In this document: piece after piece, positions 26,878-36,222 of the stretch
Position numbering within the stretch: position 1 is the stretch's first letter
How the letters are laid out: every line of letters begins with the position of its first letter
Assembly (NCBI GenBank): GCA_019313245.1
Contig: JAFDBP010000133.1
Location: 1-36,222 of the forward strand
DNA: 36,222 bases
From: Deltaproteobacteria bacterium
GTDB lineage: Bacteria > Myxococcota_A > UBA9160 > SMWR01
Reading direction: 5' to 3'
Made by a program: the position numbers and the translations under genes
The notes under the pieces: model-generated
Database searches by the model: none
The model's input: the letters and a program-made list of their open reading frames with translations, nothing else
What the model was told of the DNA's origin: nothing

Positions 26878-26954
26878 TCGGTTTTTGTGCGCCCGGAACC
26901 AAGCGGGGCCGTTTCGATCGCCGGCGTGAGCCGCACCACCGAAGCAAAAACCGA
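26878..26954. repeat. 10-bp inverted repeat TCGGTTTTTG / CAAAAACCGA enclosing 57 nt, intergenic
   Basis: Perfect complementarity between 26878-26887 and 26945-26954. Confidence 0.7.
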
Positions 26955-27147
26955 CCGCCGCGCCACCTTGCGCTTCGCGGATCGCCTCATCAGCTGAGGA
27001 CCGACATCAGAAACTGCAAAACTCCCTCGTCCGACCACCCATGATCCTATAGAGTACCGACCCCAGCGAAACGGGATTGCTGCGCGCGCGTGGCGTATGC
27101 TGCGCGTGCCCGAGCGTGAAGTCGATCAGCGGGGGGTGGCAGCGGAA

Positions 27148-28788
27148 ATGGCGAACTCGGAGAAGCTCGCGGTCCAGATCGATCCATCCCAGCACGGCCT
27201 GAAACAGTACGAGATGAAGACATCCACCGTTGTCTTCATGATCTTCTGTCTGACCGCCGCTGGCGCCTACGGGATCGAAGAGATGATCCCGAAGGCGGGT
27301 CCCGGGCTCACGCTCGTGATGCTGATGGTGATCCCGTTCCTCTGGAGCACCCCGATGGGCCTGGTGGCGGCGGAACTCGGCTCAGCGCTGCCGCAGGAGG
27401 GCGGCTACTACAAGTGGGTGCAGCGGGCCTGCGGTGAATTCTGGGGCTTTCAGGCCGGTTGGTGGCGGACCATCTCGGTCTACTTCGACAACACGATCTA
27501 CGTCGTGCTCGCCGGATCCTATCTGGGTTCGGTGCTGCATCTCACGACCATACAGGAGTACCTGTTCAAGGCCTGCGTCATCATCGCCTTCACCTACATC
27601 AATATCCGCGGCATCCGGGATGTGGGATTCGTCAGTACGCTCATCTCCATCCTCGTACTGGTCGCGTTTACCGGCGTCGCCGCGGTCGGCTTTGCGCAAT
27701 GGCAGACGAACCCCTTCGTTCCGTTCATTCCGCCGGGCCAGAGCCTGCTGCAGAGCATTGGATACGGGATCGCAATCGGGATGTGGGTGTACTCGGGCTA
27801 CGAGTCGATGTCGACGGTCGCGGGAGAGATGAAGGACCCGCAGATCATTCCGAAAGCCACGCTGATGACCGTTCCCCTGATCATGGCGGTCTACATCCTG
27901 CCCACCATGGGTGGACTGGCTTCCCTCGGGCGCTGGAGCGAATGGGCGTCGGAAGGGGGCCTGACGTACGGCGACGTGGTCACACAGGTCGCGCCCGCGC
28001 TCGGAGTCTTCTTCGTATTCGTCGCGATCGCCGCGCAGTTCTCGATCTTCAACACCTACATCGCATCCGGCTCGAGGGGTTTCTTCGCACTGGCCGAGGA
28101 CAATCTCGCGCCGCGGATCCTGGTCAAGTGCAGCCAGAAGCGCGGCGTTCCCTATGTCGCGGTGCTGTCGCTCGGCATCTTCAGCCTGATCATCTGCATG
28201 TTTCCGTTCGGCGTGATCGTGGTCGTGGACGTCTTCCTCTTCATGTCCGCCTACGCGCTGATCTTCATCTCCGCCTGCATCCTGCGCATCAGGGAGGGAG
28301 AACTGCCCAGACCCTTCAAGGTCCCGGTCGGGACCAAGGTCTTCATCGCGATGTGCATTCCGTCGCTGATCATGGTCTTCATCGCGTTCTTCATCAACGG
28401 CACCGACTATTTCGTGGGCGGGATGACCGCGCTCGTCTCCGGACCGATCATGTATTACATCTTCAAGACGAGATACGGCGGGCTGACCAAGATCGATCCG
28501 GTGAATCACCCGTTGAACCCGAAGACCGGACTGGCCATCGGAGACACGAAGAGAATGGCGTGGATGTTCGGCATCATGACGTTCGTCGGCATCCTCGCAT
28601 CGTTCTTCCTGCCGTGGTATGAGAACCCGGCGATCTACGCCAGGAAATACGCAGTCGAAGGTCTCTTCGAATTCATGATCACCTCTATCCGCTGGATCAC
28701 GGTCGCCTCGGGCGCGACCACGCTGATTCTGGCGGTCGCGGCCCGCCGGGTCGAGCCGGAATACGCAGGCGCTTCCGCTTCCGAATGA
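27148..28788 (+). CDS. APC-family amino acid permease
   Basis: About 12 hydrophobic segments; 'MKTSTVVFMIFCLTAAGAYGIEEMIPKAGPGLTLVMLMVIPFLWSTPMGLVAAELGSALPQEGGYYKWVQRACGEFWGFQAGWW'. Confidence 0.88.
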   Translation: MANSEKLAVQIDPSQHGLKQYEMKTSTVVFMIFCLTAAGAYGIEEMIPKAGPGLTLVMLMVIPFLWSTPMGLVAAELGSALPQEGGYYKWVQRACGEFWGFQAGWWRTISVYFDNTIYVVLAGSYLGSVLHLTTIQEYLFKACVIIAFTYINIRGIRDVGFVSTLISILVLVAFTGVAAVGFAQWQTNPFVPFIPPGQSLLQSIGYGIAIGMWVYSGYESMSTVAGEMKDPQIIPKATLMTVPLIMAVYILPTMGGLASLGRWSEWASEGGLTYGDVVTQVAPALGVFFVFVAIAAQFSIFNTYIASGSRGFFALAEDNLAPRILVKCSQKRGVPYVAVLSLGIFSLIICMFPFGVIVVVDVFLFMSAYALIFISACILRIREGELPRPFKVPVGTKVFIAMCIPSLIMVFIAFFINGTDYFVGGMTALVSGPIMYYIFKTRYGGLTKIDPVNHPLNPKTGLAIGDTKRMAWMFGIMTFVGILASFFLPWYENPAIYARKYAVEGLFEFMITSIRWITVASGATTLILAVAARRVEPEYAGASASE

Positions 28789-28921
28789 CCCGGCGCAGGG
28801 TGTAGCTGGAATCATCGATCCGGTGAAATCCCGCCGCGCGAGGTATCTGAAGACCTACGGGAATTGCCGGTCACTCCTGGAGACGCCACGAGAACGCGGC
28901 TCGCACCAACCGGTTCGCTCA

Positions 28922-29680
28922 TCAGAGCAAGAAGGGAATGAGCGCCTTGCGGTTTGCCGGGTAATCGGGGAACTGCTCGCGCAACCAGCGGTGGTTGGCG
29001 AAGGCGCGCGGCCCGACATTGGCTGCCGTGTAGAGCGCAAATGCCAACCCGGCCAGCGACCAGGTCGCCAACGCGAAACCCGCCCACTCGATGATCTCAC
29101 CGAGATAGTTGGGGCAACTCACGTATTCGTAGAGCCAACCCCGCGGCACCTTGTAGTCCGTCTCGCCGGGTTTGCGCAGGTTGAGCAGGATCTGGTCGGC
29201 TTTCAGGTTGATGCCGAAACCGAGCGCAAATACCGCCACGCCCGCGATGAAGCGGGGATCCAGCAACCAGTCGCTCGCATATGCGCCGAAGTGTGAAATC
29301 CAGCGCGCGTTCACATAGGCGTTGAGGCAGTTGAATGTGATGGCCATGCCCGCGATGGCCAGGGCCATGCGCTTGCCCTTGGTGCGCAACCGCAGGGGGA
29401 AGATGAACACGCGGTGGATGTAGTGGATCTGCCAGAGGCCGAGAAAGACGAGCGGCACGAGCTCGGCGCGATGCTCTCCCTGCAGAAAGATCCAGCCGAA
29501 GACCGCCACGGCGGGCAGCTCCATTGCGATCCAACCGACGCGATTGGATACCGTGGGCCCCCAACCCGAACGCCGGTGACGGCCATAGGGCGCCGTGATG
29601 AAGAGCAGCGCCACAAAGGTCACCGCCGCGAGGAATATCTCGAGCCAGGTCGCCCAGGTGTGAATTTCCACTTCAGTCAT
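28922..29680 (-). CDS. Steroid 5-alpha-reductase-like (SRD5A/DUF1295-type) membrane protein
   Basis: Polytopic; C-terminal 'GETDYKVPRGWLYEYVSCPNYLGEIIEWAGFALATWSLAGLAFALYTAANVGPRAFANHRWLREQFPDYPANRKALIPFLL' is the classic 3-oxo-5-alpha-steroid 4-dehydrogenase signature. Confidence 0.85.
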   Translation of the reverse strand: MTEVEIHTWATWLEIFLAAVTFVALLFITAPYGRHRRSGWGPTVSNRVGWIAMELPAVAVFGWIFLQGEHRAELVPLVFLGLWQIHYIHRVFIFPLRLRTKGKRMALAIAGMAITFNCLNAYVNARWISHFGAYASDWLLDPRFIAGVAVFALGFGINLKADQILLNLRKPGETDYKVPRGWLYEYVSCPNYLGEIIEWAGFALATWSLAGLAFALYTAANVGPRAFANHRWLREQFPDYPANRKALIPFLL

Positions 29681-29781
29681 CGCGATCTCTTCCAGCTTCG
29701 ATGGCTCGGGCTGACGCGCGCAGCGACGTCAACCGGTCGGTTCGAACGGAATTGCCAGCTGCGGATTGCATCGGGACGCGA

Positions 29782-32223
29782 TCACCACGCCACCGACGCG
29801 CGCGCGCCAAACGTGCGCGGGCGATCGTAGGCGTCGACGAGTGGCGAGCCGAGCAGGCTCGACCCGACCATCTTGGTGGTGGCCACGTCTTTGTCGATGG
29901 CGTTGTCGACGAATACGTCCAGGCCCAGCCGGTGGTCTTCGCTGCGCCACCCCATGCGGAAGTTCAGCAGGTAGTAGGCCTTCTGGGTATCGGCCGGCTC
30001 GTTGGTCGGGCGAAAGTAGACCTTGTCCGATGCGTAGATCTGCGCGTAGGGCGACACGCTGCCGAAGCGGCCGAGGTCGAAACTGTACATCGCGCCAAAG
30101 CTGCCCGAAAAGCGCGGTGCGCGGGAGAGTTCGTTTCCCGTGCAGTCCTGCACCGAGAAATCCTTCGCGTCGCGGCAACCCTTGTAGTCGGTGTAATCCG
30201 TGTCGAGAAACGAAAACTGCGCTTCGAGCGTGAGCGCTGCGGCCGGGATCCACGTCGATTCCAACTCGAGGCCGAAGATGCGCGCGTCCGCCGCGTTCTC
30301 GACGTAGTTCTGGGCCTCGTAGAGCTGGCTCACTTGCAGGTCGTGGTACCAGTAGATGAACGCGGTGCCGTTCAACAACAGCCGGCTGCCGAGCATCGTG
30401 TTCTTCAGGCCGGCCTCGAGGGCGAAGAGGTTCTCGGGGTCGGCGCCAGTCGGGGAAAAGATTCCATCGCAATTCGGGGCGTTGGGATCGTAATCCGGCG
30501 CGTTGGGACCCTCGTAGCAGTCCTGATCCCCGCGCGTGCCGCCGATCGGAGCGATGTCGTTGTTTAGCGTGCCCGCTTTGTAGCCCGTCGAAAATCGGCC
30601 GTACAGCAGTGATTCGTCGGTGATCGGATAATCGAGGCTGAAGCTGCCGGTCGCCTCCCCCCAGTTGTCGCTGCGATCATCGTCGACCCCCTGGAAGAGC
30701 ACGATGGGGGTCGGCGGCTGTCCCTCCTCTCGCACGAAGATCAACGGACTCACGAGATCCGATTTCTTCCAGTCGTGGCTGTAGCGAACCCCGGCCTCCG
30801 CTCGGAGCTTGTCGGTGAGGTGATACCAGCCGTTCACGAAGCCCGCGACCGAATAGGCGCTCGTATCGAATTCCTGATAGAAGGGCACGGGAACGTTGAA
30901 ACGCGTACCGATCGGGGTGAGGATCGGTATGCGCGAGGGCGCATCGATGATCCTGTCACCCGTCGTCCCGAGATGGAAGATTCCCAGCAGCCAGCCGGCA
31001 TCGTCTCCGTAGTCGGACGACCAGTCGATTTCGCCCACCCACTCGTTGCCCTCCCACGATTGGATGGCGACCGCGAGTGACACGTCGGAGTAGTCCTGAT
31101 CCCTGACGCTGTAATCGTCGTAGCTGATGTACGAACCCAGGACGCGCAGCTTCGTCGCGCCGAAGACGGGAATCTTCGGCACCTGCCACTCGATGTTGAA
31201 ATTGCCGCTGATCGTTTCGTTGTCGATGTCGCCCTTCGCATCCAGAAAGATGTGCCGCTCGTTGCCGGGATTGGGCGTGGCTCCGTCGTAGATCGGCTGA
31301 TCCTCGAAGAGTGGAAGCCCGGGAATCAGATCGACGGACTTGAATGGCCCATCGCGCTTCAGCGCGTAACCCACGCCGCGCTTTCGCGCGTAGTTGAAGC
31401 GAAACGTCACGTCGACTGAATCGATCGGTGTCAACAACAGCTGCGCGCGGATGCCGAAGTCGTCGGCGTCGTCGGCATCCTGATCGGAGCCGCTGAACGT
31501 GAAGTTCTCCTGGTAGCCGTCGCGGCTCTCCCAGAATCCGCTCACCCGTAGAGCGGCGAGGTCCTCGACGAGCGGCACGTTCAACACACCGCGGCCCAGC
31601 ATCTGGGAATAGTTGCCGATCTGGAAGTCGGCGAAGACCTCGAATCGATTGCTCGGTGGAACCGAGATGATGTTCATCGCACCGCCCGTCGCGTTGCGAC
31701 CGTAGAGGGTGCCCTGTGGTCCGCGCAGAATCTCGACGCGTTGGATGTCGAAGAAGTTGAACGCCGTGATCGATCTCGCGCGGTTCTGGAAAATGCCGTC
31801 AGTGTGCACCGCCGTCGACTGATCGGTTCCCTGGGCGTTCGAAACGCCGCGAATCGTGATCTTCGCCTCGCCCCGCTCCTGGCCGTAATGCATGTTCGGA
31901 ACGAACGTCTGGATGTCCTGCATCTGCGAGATACCGGCCGCATCGAGCTGTCGACCCGTGACGGCCGACGCCGCGGCGGGCACCTTCTGCAGCGACTGCG
32001 AGCGCTTCTGTACGGTGACCGTGATCTCTTCGACGCCCGCGAACGGCTCTTCCTCGGCGCTCGCGTCCGACGATTCGCCCTCGGCGCTCACGTCCGGCAA
32101 TTCGTATTCGCCGCGATTTTCGTCGGGGTTCTCGTCCTGTGCGCTCGCTGCGAGCGGGATCAGCGCGACCGCAAAGACGAAGAGCCAGGCCTGGCTGAGC
32201 CCGTGATCACCCCACCTCATCAA
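29782..32223 (-). CDS. TonB-dependent receptor
   Basis: Signal peptide; EEITVTVQKRSQSLQKVPAAASAVTGRQLDAAGISQMQDIQTFVPNM plug; VEILRGPQGTLYGRNATGGAMNII; C-terminal beta-barrel ending in RPRTFGARASVAW. Confidence 0.93.
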   Translation of the reverse strand: MMRWGDHGLSQAWLFVFAVALIPLAASAQDENPDENRGEYELPDVSAEGESSDASAEEEPFAGVEEITVTVQKRSQSLQKVPAAASAVTGRQLDAAGISQMQDIQTFVPNMHYGQERGEAKITIRGVSNAQGTDQSTAVHTDGIFQNRARSITAFNFFDIQRVEILRGPQGTLYGRNATGGAMNIISVPPSNRFEVFADFQIGNYSQMLGRGVLNVPLVEDLAALRVSGFWESRDGYQENFTFSGSDQDADDADDFGIRAQLLLTPIDSVDVTFRFNYARKRGVGYALKRDGPFKSVDLIPGLPLFEDQPIYDGATPNPGNERHIFLDAKGDIDNETISGNFNIEWQVPKIPVFGATKLRVLGSYISYDDYSVRDQDYSDVSLAVAIQSWEGNEWVGEIDWSSDYGDDAGWLLGIFHLGTTGDRIIDAPSRIPILTPIGTRFNVPVPFYQEFDTSAYSVAGFVNGWYHLTDKLRAEAGVRYSHDWKKSDLVSPLIFVREEGQPPTPIVLFQGVDDDRSDNWGEATGSFSLDYPITDESLLYGRFSTGYKAGTLNNDIAPIGGTRGDQDCYEGPNAPDYDPNAPNCDGIFSPTGADPENLFALEAGLKNTMLGSRLLLNGTAFIYWYHDLQVSQLYEAQNYVENAADARIFGLELESTWIPAAALTLEAQFSFLDTDYTDYKGCRDAKDFSVQDCTGNELSRAPRFSGSFGAMYSFDLGRFGSVSPYAQIYASDKVYFRPTNEPADTQKAYYLLNFRMGWRSEDHRLGLDVFVDNAIDKDVATTKMVGSSLLGSPLVDAYDRPRTFGARASVAW

Positions 32224-32305
32224 GACCCACCCTCACCCGCGACGCGGGTTCGCTGTTACAGACCCCCCATGTCGACCCGCCACGGGGCACCGCGCTGCGA
32301 AGCCG

Positions 32306-33127
32306 TCAGGCGGAAGCGGCGCCGCGCTCGCGCAGACGACGGAGCCCCGCGAGCCCGAGGACACCCGCGAGCAGCAGGACCTCGCCACTGGGCTCGGGAA
32401 CCACCTCCACGCCCTCCCAGGTGTCCTTCACCGTCGCGTTCGGGTCGGGCCGATCGATGTCGTCCGAGGGATCGCCCGGCGTTCCGTTGTCGCTCACGAA
32501 GGCGTCTCCAAAGGTGTCGATCGTCAGCACGGTGAAGGTCGGCAGGATGACTTCGTTGACTCCGCTCAGATCCCTCGGCCAGGGACCCGCGAGGTCGCAA
32601 AAACTCCCGCCCGAGCAATTCCCCTCGCCGACGACCGTCTCCTGGTAGGCGTTCACGCCCACCTCGTTGTCCCAGGTGATCGTCGAACCGGAAAGCGTGC
32701 CGGTGCCGGTCCGCGACAGCACCGTGCTGAGCACCGTATTCACGAGGGTGAGGCCCGAATCGATGTCCCAATCCCGCTCGAAGTGCGTGTCCGTGATCTC
32801 CACGGGCCCGTCGACGATGTTGCCACCCGGCGCATCTGCGGTGTACTCGATGGTGACGGAAAGCGGGCTCGCCACGTAGACGGTGACGCTCGGATTGCCG
32901 GAATCCACCACATCGAATACGTATTCGGCGTCTCCGAGCCCCAGGGGCGTGCCGGAGATCTTCTGCCTGTAGGCCCCACCGTCGGCGGTTTCCAGACTGT
33001 ATGTGATCGTCACTTTGGGCTCGGGGAGCGCCTCGGCCTGGGGGGCGATGATCGCCACGGATAAGACAACGCCCAGCATGCATGCTCGCCGTAACGAGCG
33101 CGTCGAGAAAAGAGCTTCCGTATGCAT
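32306..33127 (-). CDS. PEP-CTERM sorting domain-containing secreted protein
   Basis: Signal peptide after MHTEALFSTRSLRRACMLGVVLSVAIIAPQAEA; C-terminus VPEPSGEVLLLAGVLGLAGLRRLRERG. Confidence 0.85.
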   Translation of the reverse strand: MHTEALFSTRSLRRACMLGVVLSVAIIAPQAEALPEPKVTITYSLETADGGAYRQKISGTPLGLGDAEYVFDVVDSGNPSVTVYVASPLSVTIEYTADAPGGNIVDGPVEITDTHFERDWDIDSGLTLVNTVLSTVLSRTGTGTLSGSTITWDNEVGVNAYQETVVGEGNCSGGSFCDLAGPWPRDLSGVNEVILPTFTVLTIDTFGDAFVSDNGTPGDPSDDIDRPDPNATVKDTWEGVEVVPEPSGEVLLLAGVLGLAGLRRLRERGAASA

Positions 33128-33160
33128 TCGATTCCTCTCATCATCCGTTCGCGCCCGACG

Positions 33161-33174
33161 GCGCCACGTGGCGC
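33161..33174. promoter_or_regulatory. Perfect 14-bp palindrome GCGCCACGTGGCGC upstream of the PEP-CTERM gene
   Basis: Sequence equals its own reverse complement; 34 bp upstream of ATG 33127 (minus); a candidate -10 (TATAGT on minus, 33218-33223) lies further upstream. Confidence 0.6.
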
Positions 33175-33334
33175 AGCGGCGGCGCGGCTGCTGATACCCC
33201 TCTGGAGTCAACGCCAGACTATACAGCGCGCGCGGGGGAATGACCGGCAACGGGGCAGCTCCGCTCGCCGAGAGAAGCCCGGATTGCGTCTCGATACTTA
33301 TTCTCCGCGAGCGAAAGGGGGGCCAATATTCGTT

Positions 33335-33366
33335 TTTCTGACCAAAATCGCGTTTTCGGTCAGAAA
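33335..33366. repeat. Intergenic hairpin TTTCTGACC-AAAA-TCGCG-TTTTC-GGTCAGAAA
   Basis: Perfect 9-bp outer stem plus A4/T4 inner stem with one bulged C. Confidence 0.8.
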
Positions 33367-33713
33367 GCGGCGTTCGCCGTCAGCCGAGCGGTCTCTGCGG
33401 GCGCCAATCGGCGCCGACCGCAGCGCTCGAACGCGTTTCGAAACATCGTTTGGCGCTTGACGTCGCCCTGGAGAAGATCGAGGTTGGCGCGTTGTGCGCG
33501 GCGACGCAGAAACCCGGCTGGCTCACTTACCGCCCGCGACGTCGCCCCTACGCGGTGGACCGGGACGCGAACGGTGCTCCGAATGCCAGACCGGACGCGT
33601 GCGAAATCCAATTCAAGAAAGACACCGCATCGTGTCTTCCGATTTCGGTTTTGGCACGCGTTTGGACGCGCGCAGCAGGTGGCGCCCCAATCCGTCCGAT
33701 CCGAACGGGTTGT

Positions 33714-33788
33714 TGGTCGGGGTGGTGGGATTCGAACCCACGACGCTGGCCCCCCAAAGACCAGGCTCTACCACTGAGCTACACCCCG
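33714..33788 (-). tRNA. tRNA-Pro (anticodon TGG), CCA encoded
   Basis: Minus strand CGGGGTG-TA-GCTC-AGTGGTA-GAGC-C-TGGTC-TTTGGGG-GGCCA-GCGTC-GTGGG-TTCGAAT-CCCAC-CACCCCG-A-CCA folds into a full cloverleaf; C1-G72 as expected for tRNA-Pro. Confidence 0.97.
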
Positions 33789-33927
33789 ACGCACCGCGCG
33801 CGACGTTACACCCGTGGCTGCTCGGCGAACAGTCCCCGGATCGCCTGGCGGAATTTCGCGCGCGAGGCCAGCGGTCCAAAGCGGCGAATCCCGCTCGCGC
33901 GAACCGCGCTGGGCCGCGGGCTTTCCA

Positions 33928-34593
33928 TCACGCGACCAGCACCGGGTGGACGACCGTTTCGTCGAGCCAACCCACGAGCTGGCGCAGCGCTTCGGGATTG
34001 ATCTCGTGGCCCATCTCGTATTCGCGATAGGTCGTGGGCACGCCGAGTTTGATCAGTTCGTCTCGCGACTCGCGCCCGTGGTCGATCGAGATCATCGGAT
34101 CCCTCGTACCGTGAATCACCAGGGTCTTGAGATTCGCGAGTTCGGGATTCGGTGCGACCGATGCGGCCTTGTCCGAGGGCAGCCACGAAGACAGCGCGAC
34201 GAGTCCCGCGTATCGAACCGGATCCCGCAGCGCGAGCGCGTAGGCCATCACGCCGCCCTGGCTGAAGCCGAGGATCGCGGTCTTGCGCGGATCGACGGGA
34301 AGCGTGGGGAGGGCTTCGTCGAGAAATCGCTGCAGCGAAGCCACGCCCTTTTCGAATTCGGCGGGGTCGACCCCGTCGCCGCCCGTGAACGGAAACCAGC
34401 CGTAGCCGACCTGCCCGGGGCCAGCCTGAAACGCGAGCGGGCCCTGGGGACAGAGTACGACCGAGCGGCCGCCGTCGAAGATCGGCGCGAGGCCGATCAG
34501 GTCGTGGGCGCTCGCCCCCCAGCCGTGGAGTGCGATGATCGCCGGAAAGGGGCCGTCGCCGGCCGGGACGTGCGCGGTATAGAGGAGTTCCAT
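33928..34593 (-). CDS. Alpha/beta hydrolase, phospholipase/carboxylesterase family
   Basis: [43 protein letters not shown] (GxSxG); [35 protein letters not shown]. Confidence 0.88.
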   Translation of the reverse strand: MELLYTAHVPAGDGPFPAIIALHGWGASAHDLIGLAPIFDGGRSVVLCPQGPLAFQAGPGQVGYGWFPFTGGDGVDPAEFEKGVASLQRFLDEALPTLPVDPRKTAILGFSQGGVMAYALALRDPVRYAGLVALSSWLPSDKAASVAPNPELANLKTLVIHGTRDPMISIDHGRESRDELIKLGVPTTYREYEMGHEINPEALRQLVGWLDETVVHPVLVA

Positions 34594-34648
34594 CCGCGCA
34601 GCATACGACATGGGGGTCGGCCCGCGCCCGTGCTATCCACCTTGGGCC

Positions 34649-36076
34649 ATGACGACACCGGCCCCCCCGATTTCGAGCGACGCCAACCTGCTGAACAAGG
34701 TCTGGGACGCCCACGCCGTGCGCGAGCTGCCGAGCGGCCAGACCCAGCTCTTCATCGGCCTCCACCTGATCCACGAGGTCACGAGCCCGCAGGCCTTCGC
34801 GATGCTGCGCGAAATGAAGCTGCCCGTGCGCTCCCCCGAGCGCACGCTCGCGACGGTCGACCACATCATCCCGACGCTCTCCCAGCAGCGGCCCCTCGCC
34901 GACGACCTCGCCGAACAGATGATGGGCGCGATCGAGAAGAACTGCGCGGAGCACGGCATCCGCCTGCTCGATACCGCGAGCGGCCAGCAGGGGATCGTTC
35001 ACGTGATCGGGCCGGAGCTCGGGCTCACCCAGCCCGGCATGACGATCGCCTGCGGCGACAGCCACACCTCGACGCACGGCGCGTTCGGCGCGATGGCGTT
35101 CGGCATCGGCACCAGCCAGGTGCGCGACGTGCTCGCCACCCAATGCCTCGCGCTCTCGAAACCGAAGGTGCGCCGGATCGACGTGAGCGGAAAGCTCCGG
35201 CCGGGCGTCTACGCCAAGGACGTCATCCTCGCGATCATCCGCCGGCTCGGCGTCAAAGGCGGCGTCGGTTACGCCTACGAATACGGCGGCCCCGTCATCG
35301 ACGCGATGTCGATCGAAGAGCGGCTCACGATCTGCAACATGTCGATCGAGGGCGGCGCGCGCTGCGGTTACGCGAATCCCGACGAGACCACCTTCGAATA
35401 TCTGCGCGGCCGCGAGTTCGCACCGCAAGGCGCGTCGTTCGACCGCGCCGTCGCCTGGTGGAAGTCCCTCGCGAGCCCGGCGGACGCGGCCTACGACGAT
35501 CGGGTCGAACTCGACGGCAACGCGATCGCACCGTCGGTGAGCTGGGGCATCACCCCGGGTCAGAACCTCGGCATCGACGAGCGCCTGCCCTACCCCGCCG
35601 ACGCACCCGAGGAAGAGCGCGCCTCGCTCGAGGAGGCCTACCGCTACATGTCGCTCAAACCCGGCGACCCGATCGAGGGCACGCCGATCCAGGTCGCGTT
35701 CATCGGCTCGTGCACCAACGGCCGGATCTCGGATTTGCGCGAAGCCGCGCGGGTTGCGCGCAGCGGCCGGGTTGCGCCGGGCGTCAAGGCGCTCGTGGTT
35801 CCGGGTTCGCAGGCCGTCGCGCGCGAGGCCGAGGCCGAGGGCTTGCACGAGATCTTCCGCGCGGCGGGTTTCGAGTGGCGGCTCGCGGGTTGTTCGATGT
35901 GCCTCGCGATGAACCCCGACAAGCTGGTGGATCGCGAGATCTGCGCGTCGTCGAGCAACCGCAACTTCAAGGGACGGCAGGGTTCACCGACGGGTCGCAC
36001 CCTGCTGATGTCGCCCGCGATGGTCGCGGCCGCGGCGATCGAGGGCCACGTGGTGGATGTGCGGGGGATGCTATGA
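34649..36076 (+). CDS. leuC: 3-isopropylmalate dehydratase large subunit
   Basis: [137 protein letters not shown]. Confidence 0.97.
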   Translation: MTTPAPPISSDANLLNKVWDAHAVRELPSGQTQLFIGLHLIHEVTSPQAFAMLREMKLPVRSPERTLATVDHIIPTLSQQRPLADDLAEQMMGAIEKNCAEHGIRLLDTASGQQGIVHVIGPELGLTQPGMTIACGDSHTSTHGAFGAMAFGIGTSQVRDVLATQCLALSKPKVRRIDVSGKLRPGVYAKDVILAIIRRLGVKGGVGYAYEYGGPVIDAMSIEERLTICNMSIEGGARCGYANPDETTFEYLRGREFAPQGASFDRAVAWWKSLASPADAAYDDRVELDGNAIAPSVSWGITPGQNLGIDERLPYPADAPEEERASLEEAYRYMSLKPGDPIEGTPIQVAFIGSCTNGRISDLREAARVARSGRVAPGVKALVVPGSQAVAREAEAEGLHEIFRAAGFEWRLAGCSMCLAMNPDKLVDREICASSSNRNFKGRQGSPTGRTLLMSPAMVAAAAIEGHVVDVRGML

Positions 36077-36222
36077 CGGCGATCGACCGCGTAGAAGGGC
36101 GCGCTTGCGTGCTGCGCGGAAATGACATCGACACCGACCGGATCATTCCGGCGCGCTACCTGCGCGCAATCACCTTCGACGGCCTCGGCGAGCACGCGTT
36201 CGAAGACGACCGCATCCAGGCC
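36073..36222 (+). CDS. leuD: 3-isopropylmalate dehydratase small subunit, truncated by the window end
   Basis: ATGA overlap with leu[51 protein letters not shown]. Confidence 0.92.
   Translation, partial: MTAIDRVEGRACVLRGNDIDTDRIIPARYLRAITFDGLGEHAFEDDRIQA

Noticed and set aside
33360-33611. 83-aa minus-strand ORF downstream of tRNA-Pro
   Set aside because: Arg-rich with no SD or domain, and overlaps strongly structured intergenic sequence.
33450-34030. ORFs 33450..34001 and 33494..34030 ([28 protein letters not shown] / [24 protein letters not shown])
   Set aside because: These are the well-known artefact of translating a tRNA gene in antisense; the DNA folds as tRNA-Pro on the minus strand.
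33806-35848. 680-aa minus-strand ORF
   Set aside because: Mostly antisense to leuC and out of frame with the alpha/beta hydrolase.

Overview
High-GC bacterial chromosomal window. The gene content suggests a deltaproteobacterial, Myxococcota or Binatia-like lineage, but that is inference only. Almost the whole window is explained by about 30 ordinary-length genes on both strands plus one tRNA-Pro(TGG). I see no transposase, phage module, CRISPR array or defence island. Recognisable genes: dnaE2-type error-prone polymerase, two tandem PDZ-M48 metalloproteases, msrA, transketolase, alpha-carbonic anhydrase, PafA-like phosphatase, an MttB-family methyltransferase with its corrinoid protein, APC permease, steroid 5-alpha-reductase-like protein, TonB-dependent receptor, PEP-CTERM protein, leuC and leuD (partial). 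Most interesting points: (1) a near-consensus sigma-54 promoter (TGGCACC-ACAA-TTGCA) directly upstream of the non-Pyl mttB/mttC-like pair; (2) a perfect 22-bp inverted repeat, itself containing a palindrome, between convergent genes at 2104-2191; (3) a tandem pair of PDZ-M48 proteases sharing an N-terminal Cys signature; (4) a single-domain response regulator coupled by ATGA overlap to an FAD oxidase; (5) an orphan MshEN-type protein without an ATPase domain; (6) two different C-terminal sorting-like tails with no exosortase in the window; (7) a structured intergenic region between the PEP-CTERM gene and tRNA-Pro. All assignments come from reading the sequence and motif recall; no database search was run.
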